A DNA stretch of 64,000 nt, taken from NCBI RefSeq assembly GCF_036324505.1, contig NC_086366.1, positions 18,120,927 through 18,184,926 on the forward strand. The letters are read 5' to 3'. The DNA is from Eleginops maclovinus (taxonomy: Eukaryota; Chordata; Actinopteri; Perciformes; Eleginopidae). The notes under the pieces are model-generated. The model had not been told where the DNA came from and did not search any database. It was given only the letters and a program-made list of their open reading frames with translations. Made by a program: the position numbers and the translations under genes. This document shows positions 13,501-23,731 of the stretch, piece by piece. Every line of letters starts with the position of its first letter. Position 1 is the first letter of the stretch.

Positions 13501-16500
13501 GAAACCCAGCAGAAGTTTTTTGCCCAGGAAGCTCTGGACTGCACTAAAGCTTTGTTAGAGGATGAAGGTTTAGCTGGCCAAAGTCTCTCAATGACTTCAG
13601 AAAATGTGCCACTGCAAGAAAACCCCAAATCCAGCGTCAGATCTGCCGGGGAGCGAACAAGAACAGGGAAAAGATCAGTCGAGGACTCTGATATAGCTGG
13701 TAAGTGTTTTAGTTTTTGCAACTTTGATGTATTGACTATTTTAGCTTAATTTCAGATGTTAAATACATTCTTTACACATTACTATCAAACCATTATTTGT
13801 GACTCAATAAATGCTTGTATATAGCAAACATTAAGCTATGACTTTATGTTACAAAAATTACTATTTTCCATAAAAGGTTGTCTTGCTGTTTTGAATATTC
13901 TAGGTCAGCCTCCCCTGAAAAGACGATTACTGGAAGAGTTCGACAGGTCTGTTGATGGTCCCAAAGGTTCAACTCTCTGTCCGGAGACGAGTTGTCCAAC
14001 CGGTAAACCAGTAGCACTATAACAAGTTATCTTAAGAATACATATGTTGTTTTATATATTAACACTTGGTGTTATTTTGTAGGTGTGATGAAAGACCGAA
14101 GGGTTTTCAAATACAGCGTCTCCCTCCATCCAAACATTACAAAGCCACCCGGGTAAGTTGCCTGGGAATTGTTTGTCCATGTTTTGAAGCAGCTGACGAA
14201 AGGTTGGCAGCTCTTTGTAATGTATATTCCGTGTTACAGAAGTGGAAAAAACTATACTGAAACCAGATTGCAAAAGATGACACCACTACAGCCATCGATC
14301 CCAAGAGACAGCAGATCAGCACATCCCAAGACGCCAGCGTTTGTTCCTCCATTCCTCAAGACTGCAAAGACAGAGAGTCAAAAGAATGCAGTGCTCAAGG
14401 TCAACCCAGGAACACTTTCTGCATTCGTTCCTCCATTCAAGAAACAAAGAACTATTGTCCAAGAGAGCTCCTCTAAACCACAGGATGCAGAAGATAATAT
14501 CCACCATCTCTTTGTAACGCCCTTCAGCTGCAACACATTTGTGCCACCCACTAAGACAACACAGAGCACTACAGATGGAACTGGTAATCAAAGCAAAGAA
14601 GACACTCAGACGGTGTCCTTTGATGGCACTATAAATAAAAGTCTGAATAATCAGAACCTTACAGTGGGCTGTGCATCAGAGGACTCTTTTGCCGAGGCGT
14701 CACAAATGGAAGATACATTGTCCCCAAGCCAAGGTGCAGTAGACGATGAATGATTAATGTCAATATGATTAACTGTACTCTACACTACAAAGGTAAATGG
14801 TTTGTTTTTGGTCTACAGACATATTTCAGAATTTGCATAATGTTGAGCTGGCACGAGATATGCAAAACATGAGGATCAGGAAGAAGAAGCGTCAGACCAT
14901 TCGACCTTTGCCGGGAAGTTTGTTTCTTACCAAAACCTCAGGAGTGTCGAGGATACCGTTAAAATCCGCAGTAAACGGAAATCCTCCTGCGAGATACACC
15001 CAAAAACAGGCAAGGCCAGAACTGTTTTGTCAATGGATTTGTTGTTTTTGGTTACAAATGAGTTCACTACCATGTAAACGGCTGTTTGACTTCTTCTTGT
15101 TTTTGTTTTTCAGCTGTATGGTCACGGAGTTCATCAGCACGTGTTTGAGATCACCAGTGAGACTGCAGAATCTTTCCGCTTCAATTTACAGCAGTTCATC
15201 AGACAGGAAGCATTAATAGAGGGAGGCGGTGTGCAGCTTGGTGATGGAGGGTGGCTAATCCCCAGCAAGGACGGGACTGCAGGGAAAGAAGAGTTTTATA
15301 GGTATTAGTGAACTACAGTTTAGTTTAAATCAGGCCTTCTGATGTGAAACATATTTTTGGAGAAACAAGATGTATTTTGGAATTAGCAATAAGGCTCAAT
15401 TATACCCTTGTTCTGCACTCTCCACAGAGCGTTATGTGACACGCCTGGTGTGGATCCTAAACTAACAAGTGAGGCGTGGGCGTACAATCACTACCGATGG
15501 ATTGTGTGGAAGCAGGCCTCCATGGAAAGATCATTTCCAGAATCAATGGGCAGCCTCTGTCTCACTCCAGAGCAGCTTCTCCTTCAACTGAAGTACAGGT
15601 AGAGTTTTGTTCATCCTACCTGTTTTGTTTTTAATGTAGTTTGTTACTAAGATGTGCGCTTAGCAAGACATCCATGCATATTGTTGCAAAATGTGTAAAA
15701 ATATGCCCCTAAACTAAGAATTGTATTATATATCGCCTACTGCTATTTTGTGTCAGATTTAAAGACTCCATTAATTTAGTTTAATGAGCAAAAAACGAAT
15801 TGAGCAGATTTTTTTTACATTTTCTTACCAAATTTCACTAAATGCACAAAGGATCATTTGTTGATACTGATTAAATGTTTAAATTGAACATGAATTTAAT
15901 TTTTTTTAAACTGTTATTTATTCTTATGTGTATCAGATATGATTTAGAGGTGGACCACAGCCGCAGACCGGCTCTGAGGAAGATCATGGAAAAGGACGAC
16001 ACATCAGCCAAAACCCTAGTCCTGTGTGTGTGCAGGGTTGTCTCCAGGGGTCACTCCACAAACAGACAGAGTTTCAGTGACACCAAGACTCCAAACGATG
16101 CTGATACCAAGGTCGAAAACCCATTTGCAGTTGTGTGGCTGACAGATGGATGGTACGCCATTAAAGCCCAGCTGGATGAACCTTTGACTGCCATGCTCCA
16201 CAAAGGTCGAGTGTCTGTCGGGGGGAAGCTGATCATCCACGGCGCTCAGCTGGTGGGATCACAGGATGCTTGTGCTCCTCTGGAGGCTCCTGAATCTCTC
16301 ATGTTAAAGGTACTTTAAGAGAGGGGCCCAAGCTAATCTGTCTCACCACGAGGCAACCAAATAACATACATTTGGATAATGACTTTTTTTGTATTTAGAT
16401 ATGTGCCAATAGCAGCAGACCCGCACGATGGGATACTAAGCTGGGATTTCACAAGGATCCACGGCCATTCCTGCTTCCTATCTCCAGTTTGTACAGCAAT

Positions 16501-19382
16501 GGAGGACCTGTAGGATGTTTGGACATTGTTATCCTGAGAAGCTACCCTATACAGGTGCGCTTTGTCTTGCATTGATATACTCTGTTATATCTGGAAGCTC
16601 ATGTTATGATCCCTTTTGACAATATGCTTTTGAATGAATGCACATTTTTCCAGTGGATGGAGAGGAAAACAGATGGAGGTGCCGTGTTTCGCTCGGTTCG
16701 CGCAGAAGAGAAGGAGGCGAGACGACATGAATGCAACAAACAAAAAGCTATGGAGATCCTGTTTGCTAAGATTCAGGCGGAATTTGAAAAGGAGGACAAA
16801 GGTCGGAGTTGTGTTTTCAGCATGTTATGGACAGGTTCAAATGGAAAAGCTTATAAGAAAATTATCATCTTGGGTTGTAGAGCATGTGTCTGAGTACTCT
16901 CTGCATCCCATCTCTCTCACCAGCTTTCCTGTCTGTCTTCAGCTCTACTAATTAAGGCAGAAAATGTATATACAAACTTGTCATCTGCAGGTAATAGCAG
17001 ACCTCAGCGTAGAAGACGGACAATCAGTCGTCAAAGTATTGCAAGTCTTCAAGATGGAGAGGAGCTGTATGAAGCAGTGGGGGATGACCCAGCTTATTTG
17101 GAGGTGATAAGAGATTTACTAAACAGATAGTTAAATGAATTTCTGTCACAAATAGAGTTTTACTTCCGCTCTTATTTCACATGCATGTCTAGGCTCAATT
17201 GAGTGAACGGCAGTTGGAGACTCTACGTGCCTACAGATGTTCTCTGATGGAGAAGAACCAGGCTGAGCTGCAGGATCGCTTCAGACGAGCTTTGGAAAAT
17301 GCAGAAGAGAGTGAAGGTAGCTGTCCAAAGCGAGACGTTACTCCTGTGTGGAGACTCTGCGTCACGGACTCCATGGACCAACATGGCAGTGGTGTGTTTT
17401 CATTTTTATTTCATTCTAGCTGTACACTGGTGGCTTTAATGTTTATACAACTGTTTTCTTATACTGATATTTTTGTGTATTTTAGTTTACCAGCTGAACT
17501 TTTGGCGACCTTCTTCGGATCTTCAGTCTTTACTGAAGGAAGGCTGTCGATTCAAAGTCTATAATCTCACCACTTCAGATGGAAAGAAACATGTTGGTAA
17601 CACAACTGTTCAGCTGACTGGGACAAAGAAAACGCAGTTTCAGGACCTCCAGGTATTGTAGAAACTATCACAGTGTGCATATGGACCTGTAGAAGTCAGA
17701 TAGGTGATGGAAATAACATTACCTAATATTTGTTTTATCATTCAGGTCTCTCAGGAATGGTTATCAACACATTTTCAACCCAGAGTCTCTACCCATTTTG
17801 TGGATCTTCAAAACACAGAAATCCGGCCGCTGTGTGGAGAAGTTGATCTCACAGGATATGTCATCAGCATCGTAGATGGACAGGGTAGGTGAATTATTAC
17901 TTCTGTACTGTTCCTGATGTAACTTCCTTTCTTAACAAAATGATTGTTTGTGCTTTTGAACACAGGTTTCTCTCCTGCATTTTATCTGACTGATGGGGAA
18001 ATGAACTTTGTCAAAGTGCGCTGTTTCAGCAGCTTTGCTCAGTCTGGCTTGGAGGATTTGGCAAAGCCAAATGTTCTGTTGGCTCTGAGCAACCTGCAGC
18101 TGAGAGGACAGTCCACATCTCCTACTCCTGTCGTGTACGCTGGAGATCTGACTGTCTTTTCCAGTAACCCCAAGGAACTTCATCTACAAAAGTCTCTCGG
18201 CCAACTCAGAAAACTGGTCCAGGTGCAGTGCTTAATGACAGACCTTTCAAGCAGCTGGCGTGTGTCCAAAACAATGTTTACCATTTTTCTCAATTAAGAA
18301 TCCTTGTGCGCTAAACGCTGAATGCTCTCGCAGCCAAAGTGCCTAATGTTTTGATGAAATCACAAATGCATTAGCTATAATTTAATTAGGCTGCAGGTGA
18401 AGGTTGATGAATGGAAATGCTAAATAGGAATAGCAATGTTTCTCAAATCTCAAGTACTGTTTGTCATAATTACTGACTTAACCTCTAAAAGACTTTGTGT
18501 TAAACAGTATTTGACATACATTTGTTAATGTTAGAAAACTGAAAGTTGTATCCATGTGGCCAATCATATTGAGCTCTAACACGGATTGTATACATTGTTT
18601 TCATTTTAAACTTGAAAAGAAACGTACATACTTACTTATTCCATAAAACTGCACAGATGCATGCTTATGATCAGATTCTAATTGTTTTGGTAACTTTTTC
18701 CTGACCTGAACAACATAGTATTTGACTTTAATACAATAAATGTTTTGTTAAATTAAGAAATCACAAATTTAAATGTTCATCTTGTGTTTTCAGGGTGAGG
18801 ATAACTTCTTTACAATTGCTGAGGAGAAGCTTTCACATTTAGTGAGATCTGATGGCACGAGTTCCGTCTTTTCCCCAGCTCTGCAAAGACAAAGCACAGC
18901 TTTCACAACAGTCAGAAGACTGGACACAAAGACAAGTGTGAGTTCATGTACTTGCAGTTGGATGCATTTACTCTCATAACAACTTTTATATTAATCCAAA
19001 AATGTGTTCTTTTATGCAGGTGACATTTCAGCAGCCAGTCCGAAGTCTTGGATCCTTCACACCTGTCAGCAGGAAGCCTCCTGCAGCACACTGTTCCTCA
19101 GAGAAAGACCCTAACAGCCTGAAGATGAAGAGAGCTCTTGACTATCTGTCTCGTGTCCCGTCACACCCACCTCTCTCCCCGTTTGGCTCGGTGGCTTCAC
19201 CATGTTTAAATAAGACATTCAACCCCCCTCGGAGGTCTGTGACTGGGACACCTAGCACTTTAAAAACTGTACAGACTCCAGCTCAGAAACCTGTTGAAAC
19301 TCCAGTGGAGGATGAATGGGTGAATGACGAGGAACTGGCTATGATTGATACTCAAGACTTACATGTTGCTGATTTACTGTAG
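6221..19382 (+). CDS. brca2: BRCA2 homologue, recombination mediator that loads RAD51
   Basis: BRCA2 delivers RAD51 to single-stranded DNA in homologous recombination (nucleus). My model has 26 coding exons: 6221-6281, 6434-6667, 6867-6927, 7655-7707, 7810-7838, 7956-8067, 8156-8211, 8475-8559, 8705-9340, 9452-13699, 13904-14002, 14083-14152, 14240-14733, 14819-15009, 15114-15301, 15428-15598, 15937-16309, 16399-16554, 16654-16801, 16991-17103, 17193-17391, 17486-17652, 17746-17884, 17966-18222, 18794-18937, 19020-19382. The sum is 8847 nt, 2948 aa (human 3418). The PALB2-binding tryptophan lies in [13 protein letters not shown] (residues ~21-33). KHISESLG follows at about 150. The BRC array is at ~679-1660, PhePP motifs at ~1949-2019 and the DSS1/DNA-binding domain at ~2080-2780, with a C-terminal RALDYLSR segment. 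Intron 15 has a GC donor. Start chosen by matching human exon 2; a second ATG lies 9 nt downstream. Confidence 0.97.
7062..7141. repeat. Hexanucleotide (GGCAGT)n array at the head of a SINE
   Basis: About 13 uninterrupted copies of GGCAGT lie in brca2 intron 4 and run straight into the CAGTGGCTCAG head of a tRNA-derived SINE. The array seems to have expanded from the SINE's own 5' terminal bases. Gly-Ser and Val-Ala repeat frames through it are not genes. Confidence 0.9.
7134..7475 (+). mobile_element. tRNA-derived SINE in brca2 intron 4
   Basis: The head has a pol III A-box-like TGGCTCAGTCAGTAGGG and a B-box-like AGTTCACGTCCC about 40 bases later, so it derives from a tRNA. The body contains AGGTGCCCTTGAGCAAGGCA, a segment common in fish SINEs. 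It ends in a LINE-type 3' tail (GGGATTAATAAAGTATG) followed by a CTT microsatellite. It is not a functional tRNA gene because no cloverleaf is preserved. Confidence 0.8.
7476..7585. repeat. (CTT)n microsatellite following the SINE tail
   Basis: This is an almost pure CTT/TTC array with a few TCC interruptions at its start. It lies directly after the SINE 3' end, about 70 bases upstream of the acceptor of brca2 exon 5 (exon starts 7655). It probably grew from the SINE tail. Confidence 0.95.
10159..13104 (+). repeat. brca2: BRC repeat array in brca2 exon 11 (RAD51-binding)
   Basis: Each BRC repeat binds RAD51 through an FxxA motif and a following hydrophobic/acidic LFDE-type motif. I count ten repeats with FxxA: 10159-10242 (FKTA), 10855-10938 (FKTA), 11161-11250 (FQMA), 11596-11680 (FCTA), 11782-11868 (FQTA), 11941-12027 (FIAA), 12112-12198 (FKTA), 12700-12783 (FQTA), 12847-12933 (FLAA, with Val for the usual Gly before Phe) and 13018-13104 (FATA). 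A half repeat without FxxA sits at 12210-12255 ([11 protein letters not shown]), and a degenerate one at about 12607-12652 ([11 protein letters not shown]). Human BRCA2 has eight. The second motif varies (LLSEC, LFSDV, LLTEF, FFKDC). Confidence 0.92.
14340..14552 (+). other. brca2: Three PhePP-type motifs in brca2 exon 14
   Basis: The exon encodes FVPPF at 14340-14354, FVPPF again at 14424-14438 and FVPPT at 14538-14552. In human BRCA2 a single FVPPF motif (PhePP) near residue 2406 contacts the meiotic recombinase DMC1. The first two are each preceded by Ala and followed by basic residues. Around them are TAKTESQK and KKQRTIVQ. Confidence 0.85.
14819..18222 (+). other. brca2: BRCA2 DNA-binding domain exons (helical, OB1, OB2 with tower, OB3)
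   Basis: The helical domain is in exons 15-17 ([40 protein letters not shown]). OB1 is in exons 18-19 ([34 protein letters not shown]). OB2 and the long tower helix are in exons 20-22 ([37 protein letters not shown]). OB3 is in exons 23-25 ([25 protein letters not shown]). Exon lengths of 188, 171, 156, 199 and 139 nt equal those I remember for human exons 16, 17, 19, 22 and 24. Confidence 0.93.
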
Positions 19383-19455
19383 GTACACAAGACTGTGAGA
19401 TTACAAGCATGCTATCATTTTGAAAAGAAATAAAACTGTACAAATGACTGAATGT
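19383..19455 (+). terminator. brca2: brca2 3' end with poly(A) signal
   Basis: AATAAA lies at about 19428-19433, only some 45 bases after the brca2 stop codon, giving a very short 3'UTR. The following 700 bases up to n4bp2l2 (about 19456-20150) are AT-rich and hold nothing I recognise. Confidence 0.65.
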
Positions 19456-20149
19456 AAAGGCTTAAAGCCACATAACACTCATATTCTGGGATTGTTGTTG
19501 TAGTCTCACTGGACACATTAGAGAGAGGAATTCTCTTCAGGTGACTAAACTCATGTCATCACTTCAGTGTACTTTTCTTATAGAAAGTTCAGAAAGTTAA
19601 GAATCACATTCCTGTAATTCGGCTCCATGATCCCCTATTTTTTTGAGGATAATTTAATTAGGTGTGACTATGCAAGTCCATTCTATAATAAAATACATAT
19701 CTTATAAAGGGAAATGCAAGGCTCATGATTGATAGTTTAGAGGGGGTACAATTGGTTGTTGTAGCTGTTCAGCGACATTAATTACTGGTTGGATTGGAAG
19801 CAAAATAAGAAGTGTATCCAACTAGAATAAGAAGTTTTACAAATGAAGAAACTAAAAAAATGCATATTATTATTGTTACTGACAACAATGTAAAAAAGTT
19901 TACAAAAATGTTTCTTGTTTGTTAAATCAGTCCTTCAGTGCTAACAGGGAATTGCAATAGATTCATTTTTATACAGACTCATTTTAGATAAGCAAATTGA
20001 AAAAATATACAATATATCTTTATCGTTAACCTATTTACCTTAAAATGTATATTGATTATAATCGTGTCTACTACAGGTCATATTTTGTTTCAAAAGGGAT
20101 CCGCATTTTATATTCTGCATAGGATTATAATGTTTATCTTTCAGTGAAG

Positions 20150-20324
20150 ACCTTTAGCTTGTCACACTCCAGTCCAGCTGGGGGCGCTGTCCCACGGCCG
20201 TTATTGAGGAGAGAAGAAGAATGATGCCACTTCCGTAAACAAAAGGCACCTGCATGACGTGCATGCTGGTTTTATTTTTTAAACGGGTTTTTTTTACGTT
20301 ATTAATGCATCTTGAATGTATACG
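20150..20324 (+). promoter_or_regulatory. n4bp2l2: Probable n4bp2l2 promoter/untranslated first exon
   Basis: A GC-richer segment (GCTGGGGGCGCTGTCCCACGG near 20178) is followed by a strong donor TACG|GTGAGT with the donor at 20325. An acceptor immediately before the coding ATG (CATGCAG|ATG, exon at 20554) supports a spliced 5'UTR. The transcription start is not determined. Confidence 0.5.
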
Positions 20325-20553
20325 GTGAGTAAAACGAATCGTGACATTAACTACGTTAAAATAATGTTAGGTCACCGACGTGTTTTAGTTTTTTACCGTC
20401 TTAACTAGTTCGTGTTTTAAGCTAACGAGTGGATTAGTTTCGGTTTGCACCTAAGTGTGCTGTCTCATCATTTAATAATGAAAATAACAACACATATAAG
20501 GTATTTATATTATATGTAATGTGTTGCCTGTGTTTTAATTTGTTACCATGCAG

Positions 20554-22717
20554 ATGTCTCATACTGGATCCTCCGGTACGACCTCTCATGACATTAAAAA
20601 ACGTGTGTTAAAGAAAGTAGGGATCACTAGCACCACCTTCATTGGTCCAGCATTTCCTCCTACAAAACGAACCAAAGTCAAGTCTGACATTGAAGACACA
20701 CTGAGTGAGTTTTACAAAGAGCTTGAGAAGATCGATACACCTGATGGTGTTAATAATAATCCAGGGAAACAAAATGCTCAAACGACATCTACCAGCCAAG
20801 GAACTCAGGGTGTACGTGAGGAGAGTGTTGTTTATACAAGCACATTTGCAGAGACAGATGGCTGCCACAGAGGCAGTGGGCAGAAACAGCCATCCTGGTC
20901 CCACTGGTATCAAAACGAGCCATACTATCCCAGAAGACCGAGGCCACCTGCTCCTTCTCAAAATCAATGGCGTTATCCCCAAACACCAAATAGACCAACA
21001 AACCCAGGCTTTCACAGACCTCCATTTCATCGCCCACCACATCCATCTGCATTCCCAGATCCACATAACCCACCGCCACACATGGATCAAAACTGGAGAG
21101 GCTCTGGAATGATGAACCAGCCTGAAGAGGAGTCACATTTTCCAACATTTTCCAGTTTAACATCTTCCAATGCAAGCAGTCACCCCTCTCAGGGCTTTTA
21201 TGGAGATTCTTTACCCCACTTTGACAGGGATGAACGGGGTTGTAAACCTGACGTACACTCGGATATTGTAAATGGTGGATGGTCCAGAGAACGAAAAGAA
21301 GAATTGCCTCAGTTTGGTGAACATTATGACAGTTACCAGAGATATGATTCAGAAAGTGAACCCTGGGCAAGTCACTGCCAACCCCCTGCCAACACGGACA
21401 CATACCGTCCTCCCTTGGTGCTGATTTTGATGAGGGGATTACCAGGATCGGGGAAATCAACACTGGCCAGGTACGTCATTTAGTCACAAAAAAATGAGCG
21501 CATGTTAGAGCTAGATTGTCAATTTATTTGCAAGTAATTTTTCTAATGTATCTTTAAAAAAAAAAATCAAATGAAAGCAAATATATTTGTGGTGACAAAA
21601 CAAGATATTAATGATATCACCATAGACTTTTCACATTTTACACAATAAATAAAAAATAATCTACTGATAATTGATAATGAAAAATGTTTGTTGCAGCTAT
21701 AATTGTCAAATTAAAAGAGTTTTAATCTTAATTACAGTTTTAGACTGAATGTATTACTTTCATTGTACATGTGTCCCATCTCTCTCACAGAAAGCTGCTC
21801 TCCACTGGTCCCAGTGGGCTGATACTGAGCACAGACGACTACTTTGCTCACAAAGAGGGCTACCACTATGAAGCAGCTCTTCTTGGAGCAGCACATGAAT
21901 GGAACCACAACAGAGGTATTTGTTATTTATTATTTTGTGTAAAATGTCATTGCATCATCACAAATGCCTTTCGGCCAAATTTCAGTCAGGACAGTCTTTG
22001 CTGTGTGAGAGTGTATTCATACATATGAAGTATAGTTACAGTGGTCTGTGGTTTAAGCCAGTGGTGTCTCTGCTAATGAAGTGGATGCATTATGGAAGTA
22101 AAATGTTAGATGACACAAAATAGGGTGTGATGAGATTTCAATATCCTTTGAAGAAATAATTTCAATCTTCTTTTGTGTCATTTTTTGTTGTTTAAATGTA
22201 TCTTTCAGCTCAAGATGCTATGCATGATGGCCGATCTCCCATCATCATCGATAATACCAACGCTCAAGCTTGGGAAATGAAGCCTTATGTAAAAATGGTG
22301 GGTATAGGAATTCAAAATGTTGAGCTTGGTTATGGTCACTTCATCGATCCTATTTAAATGTCCACATTTTATTAACAGGCCCTAGAGAGAGGATACAAAG
22401 TGGACTTTTGTGAACCTGACACCAGCTGGAAGTTTGATCCTTATGAGCTGGAGAAGTACAAGTTCTTAATTATCATATTATATTTACATACCATTGCAGA
22501 CTTCTAAAAATGTATAGAAACATGAAGTACAAAACTTTTCTCCCCCTCCAGGAGGAACATGCACGGTGTACTAAAGAAGAAAATCGCACAGATGAAGGAT
22601 CGTTTTTCATTTCCCATATCTGTAGACATTGTGATGAGTTCACAAGAGCCGCCTCACTCGAACCAGAGACGCCAACCAGAGCAGCCACACAGGAAGAGAA
22701 CGAGAGATTTCCATTAG
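20554..22717 (+). CDS. n4bp2l2: NEDD4-binding protein 2-like 2, P-loop kinase-like protein
   Basis: The five coding exons are 20554-21470, 21791-21915, 22209-22297, 22379-22455 and 22552-22717. All are GT-AG with consistent phases; 1374 nt, 457 aa. The N-terminal ~290 residues are Pro/His/Asn-rich and probably disordered, beginning with a conserved FIGPAFPP segment (residues ~28-35). The C-terminus is a P-loop kinase fold: Walker [10 protein letters not shown] at ~295-303, STDDYF at ~319-324, and [16 protein letters not shown] further on. It ends with [11 protein letters not shown] and a basic tail. The order and wording match human N4BP2L2. The first ATG (20548) lies inside the acceptor sequence, so I start at 20554. 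Human N4BP2L1/L2 lie on the strand opposite BRCA2, as I recall; here the gene is on the same strand. Its biochemical substrate is not known to me. Confidence 0.92.
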
Positions 22718-23160
22718 TTGTTCACAAGAACTAAACCAGCCAAATAATTTTACTTGAAGACCAAACTTTTGTAATGTTATGAATATTATTCGCTTCCTTT
22801 TCTATGTGATTTTATAAATCCATATTTTTGTATATTCTAAATTTATCTAAAGAAACAAGACATTTGTTTCATTTTTAGGAAAGGAAATGTGCATTATTTT
22901 TGCATTTTGTATTTACAGTAATGACTGGTATTTCAGAACAGTCCTTTTGCAGTTCAATATTCAACAAAATGTAAACCAAAGGCCGTTCTTTCTGCATGTC
23001 ATGTTGATTTCCTCTTACCTTAATTGTTTTTACCATTTGGTTGTTAAGTTTCTGTTGACTTCTGGGTTCCTGAAACTGCTACAAAAGAGGAAAAGAGAAA
23101 AAAAAAGGGTGAAAATGCCCTTGTTGGAAAAAATAAACAAATGTTCTTTTCTGGTAGATA
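22718..23160 (+). other. n4bp2l2: n4bp2l2 3' untranslated region
   Basis: AT-rich sequence without a coding signature follows the stop. The first clear poly(A) signal is AATAAA near 23134. A 154-codon open frame at 22887-23351 runs from this UTR into the Tc1 remnant and is not a gene. Confidence 0.55.
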
Positions 23161-23201
23161 ATAAGTCTGAGACCTTTTTTGTTTTCACATGTGTTTTAAT
23201 A

Positions 23202-23731
23202 TACACGACCCGGCCAAAAAAAAGGTCACACACTAATATTCGTTGGACCGCCTTTAGCTTTGATTACGGCACGCATTCGCTGTGGCATCGTTTTCACAAG
23301 CTTCTGCAATGTCACAACATTTATTTCTGTTTTGCATTAATTTTTTGTTAAGATCTTGTATTGATGACGGGAGATTCGGACCACTGCGCAGTCTTCTCCA
23401 GCACATCCCAAAGATTCTCAATGGGGTTCAGGTCTGGACTCTGTGGTGGCCAGTCAATGTGTGAAAATGATGTCTCATGCTCCCTGAACCACTCTTTCAC
23501 AATTTGAGCCCGATGGATCCTGGCATTGACATCTTGGAACATGCCCGTGCCATCAGGGAAGAAAAAATCCATTGATGGAATAACCTGGTCATTCAGTATA
23601 TTCAGGTAGTCAGCTGACCTCATTCTTGGGGCGCATAATGTTGCTGAACCTAGACCAGACCAACTGCAGCAACCCTAGGTCATAGCACTGCCCCCACAGG
23701 CTTGTGACCTTTTTTTTGGCCGGGCAGTGTA
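23202..23731 (-). mobile_element. Internally deleted Tc1/mariner element
   Basis: The ends read CACGACCCGGCCAAAAAAAA on the left and its near reverse complement (TTTTTTTTGGCCGGGCAGTG) on the right. The element is about 530 bp, flanked by TA. On the reverse strand (23348-23623) it keeps the C-terminal part of a Tc1 transposase including [20 protein letters not shown], the segment carrying the last catalytic acid. The first half of the gene, with the DNA-binding domain and the first catalytic Asp, is missing. It is a non-autonomous remnant of a family abundant in fish. Confidence 0.88.

Noticed and set aside
22887..23351. 154-codon frame after n4bp2l2
   Set aside because: It spans the 3'UTR and the end of a Tc1 remnant and shows no known motif.
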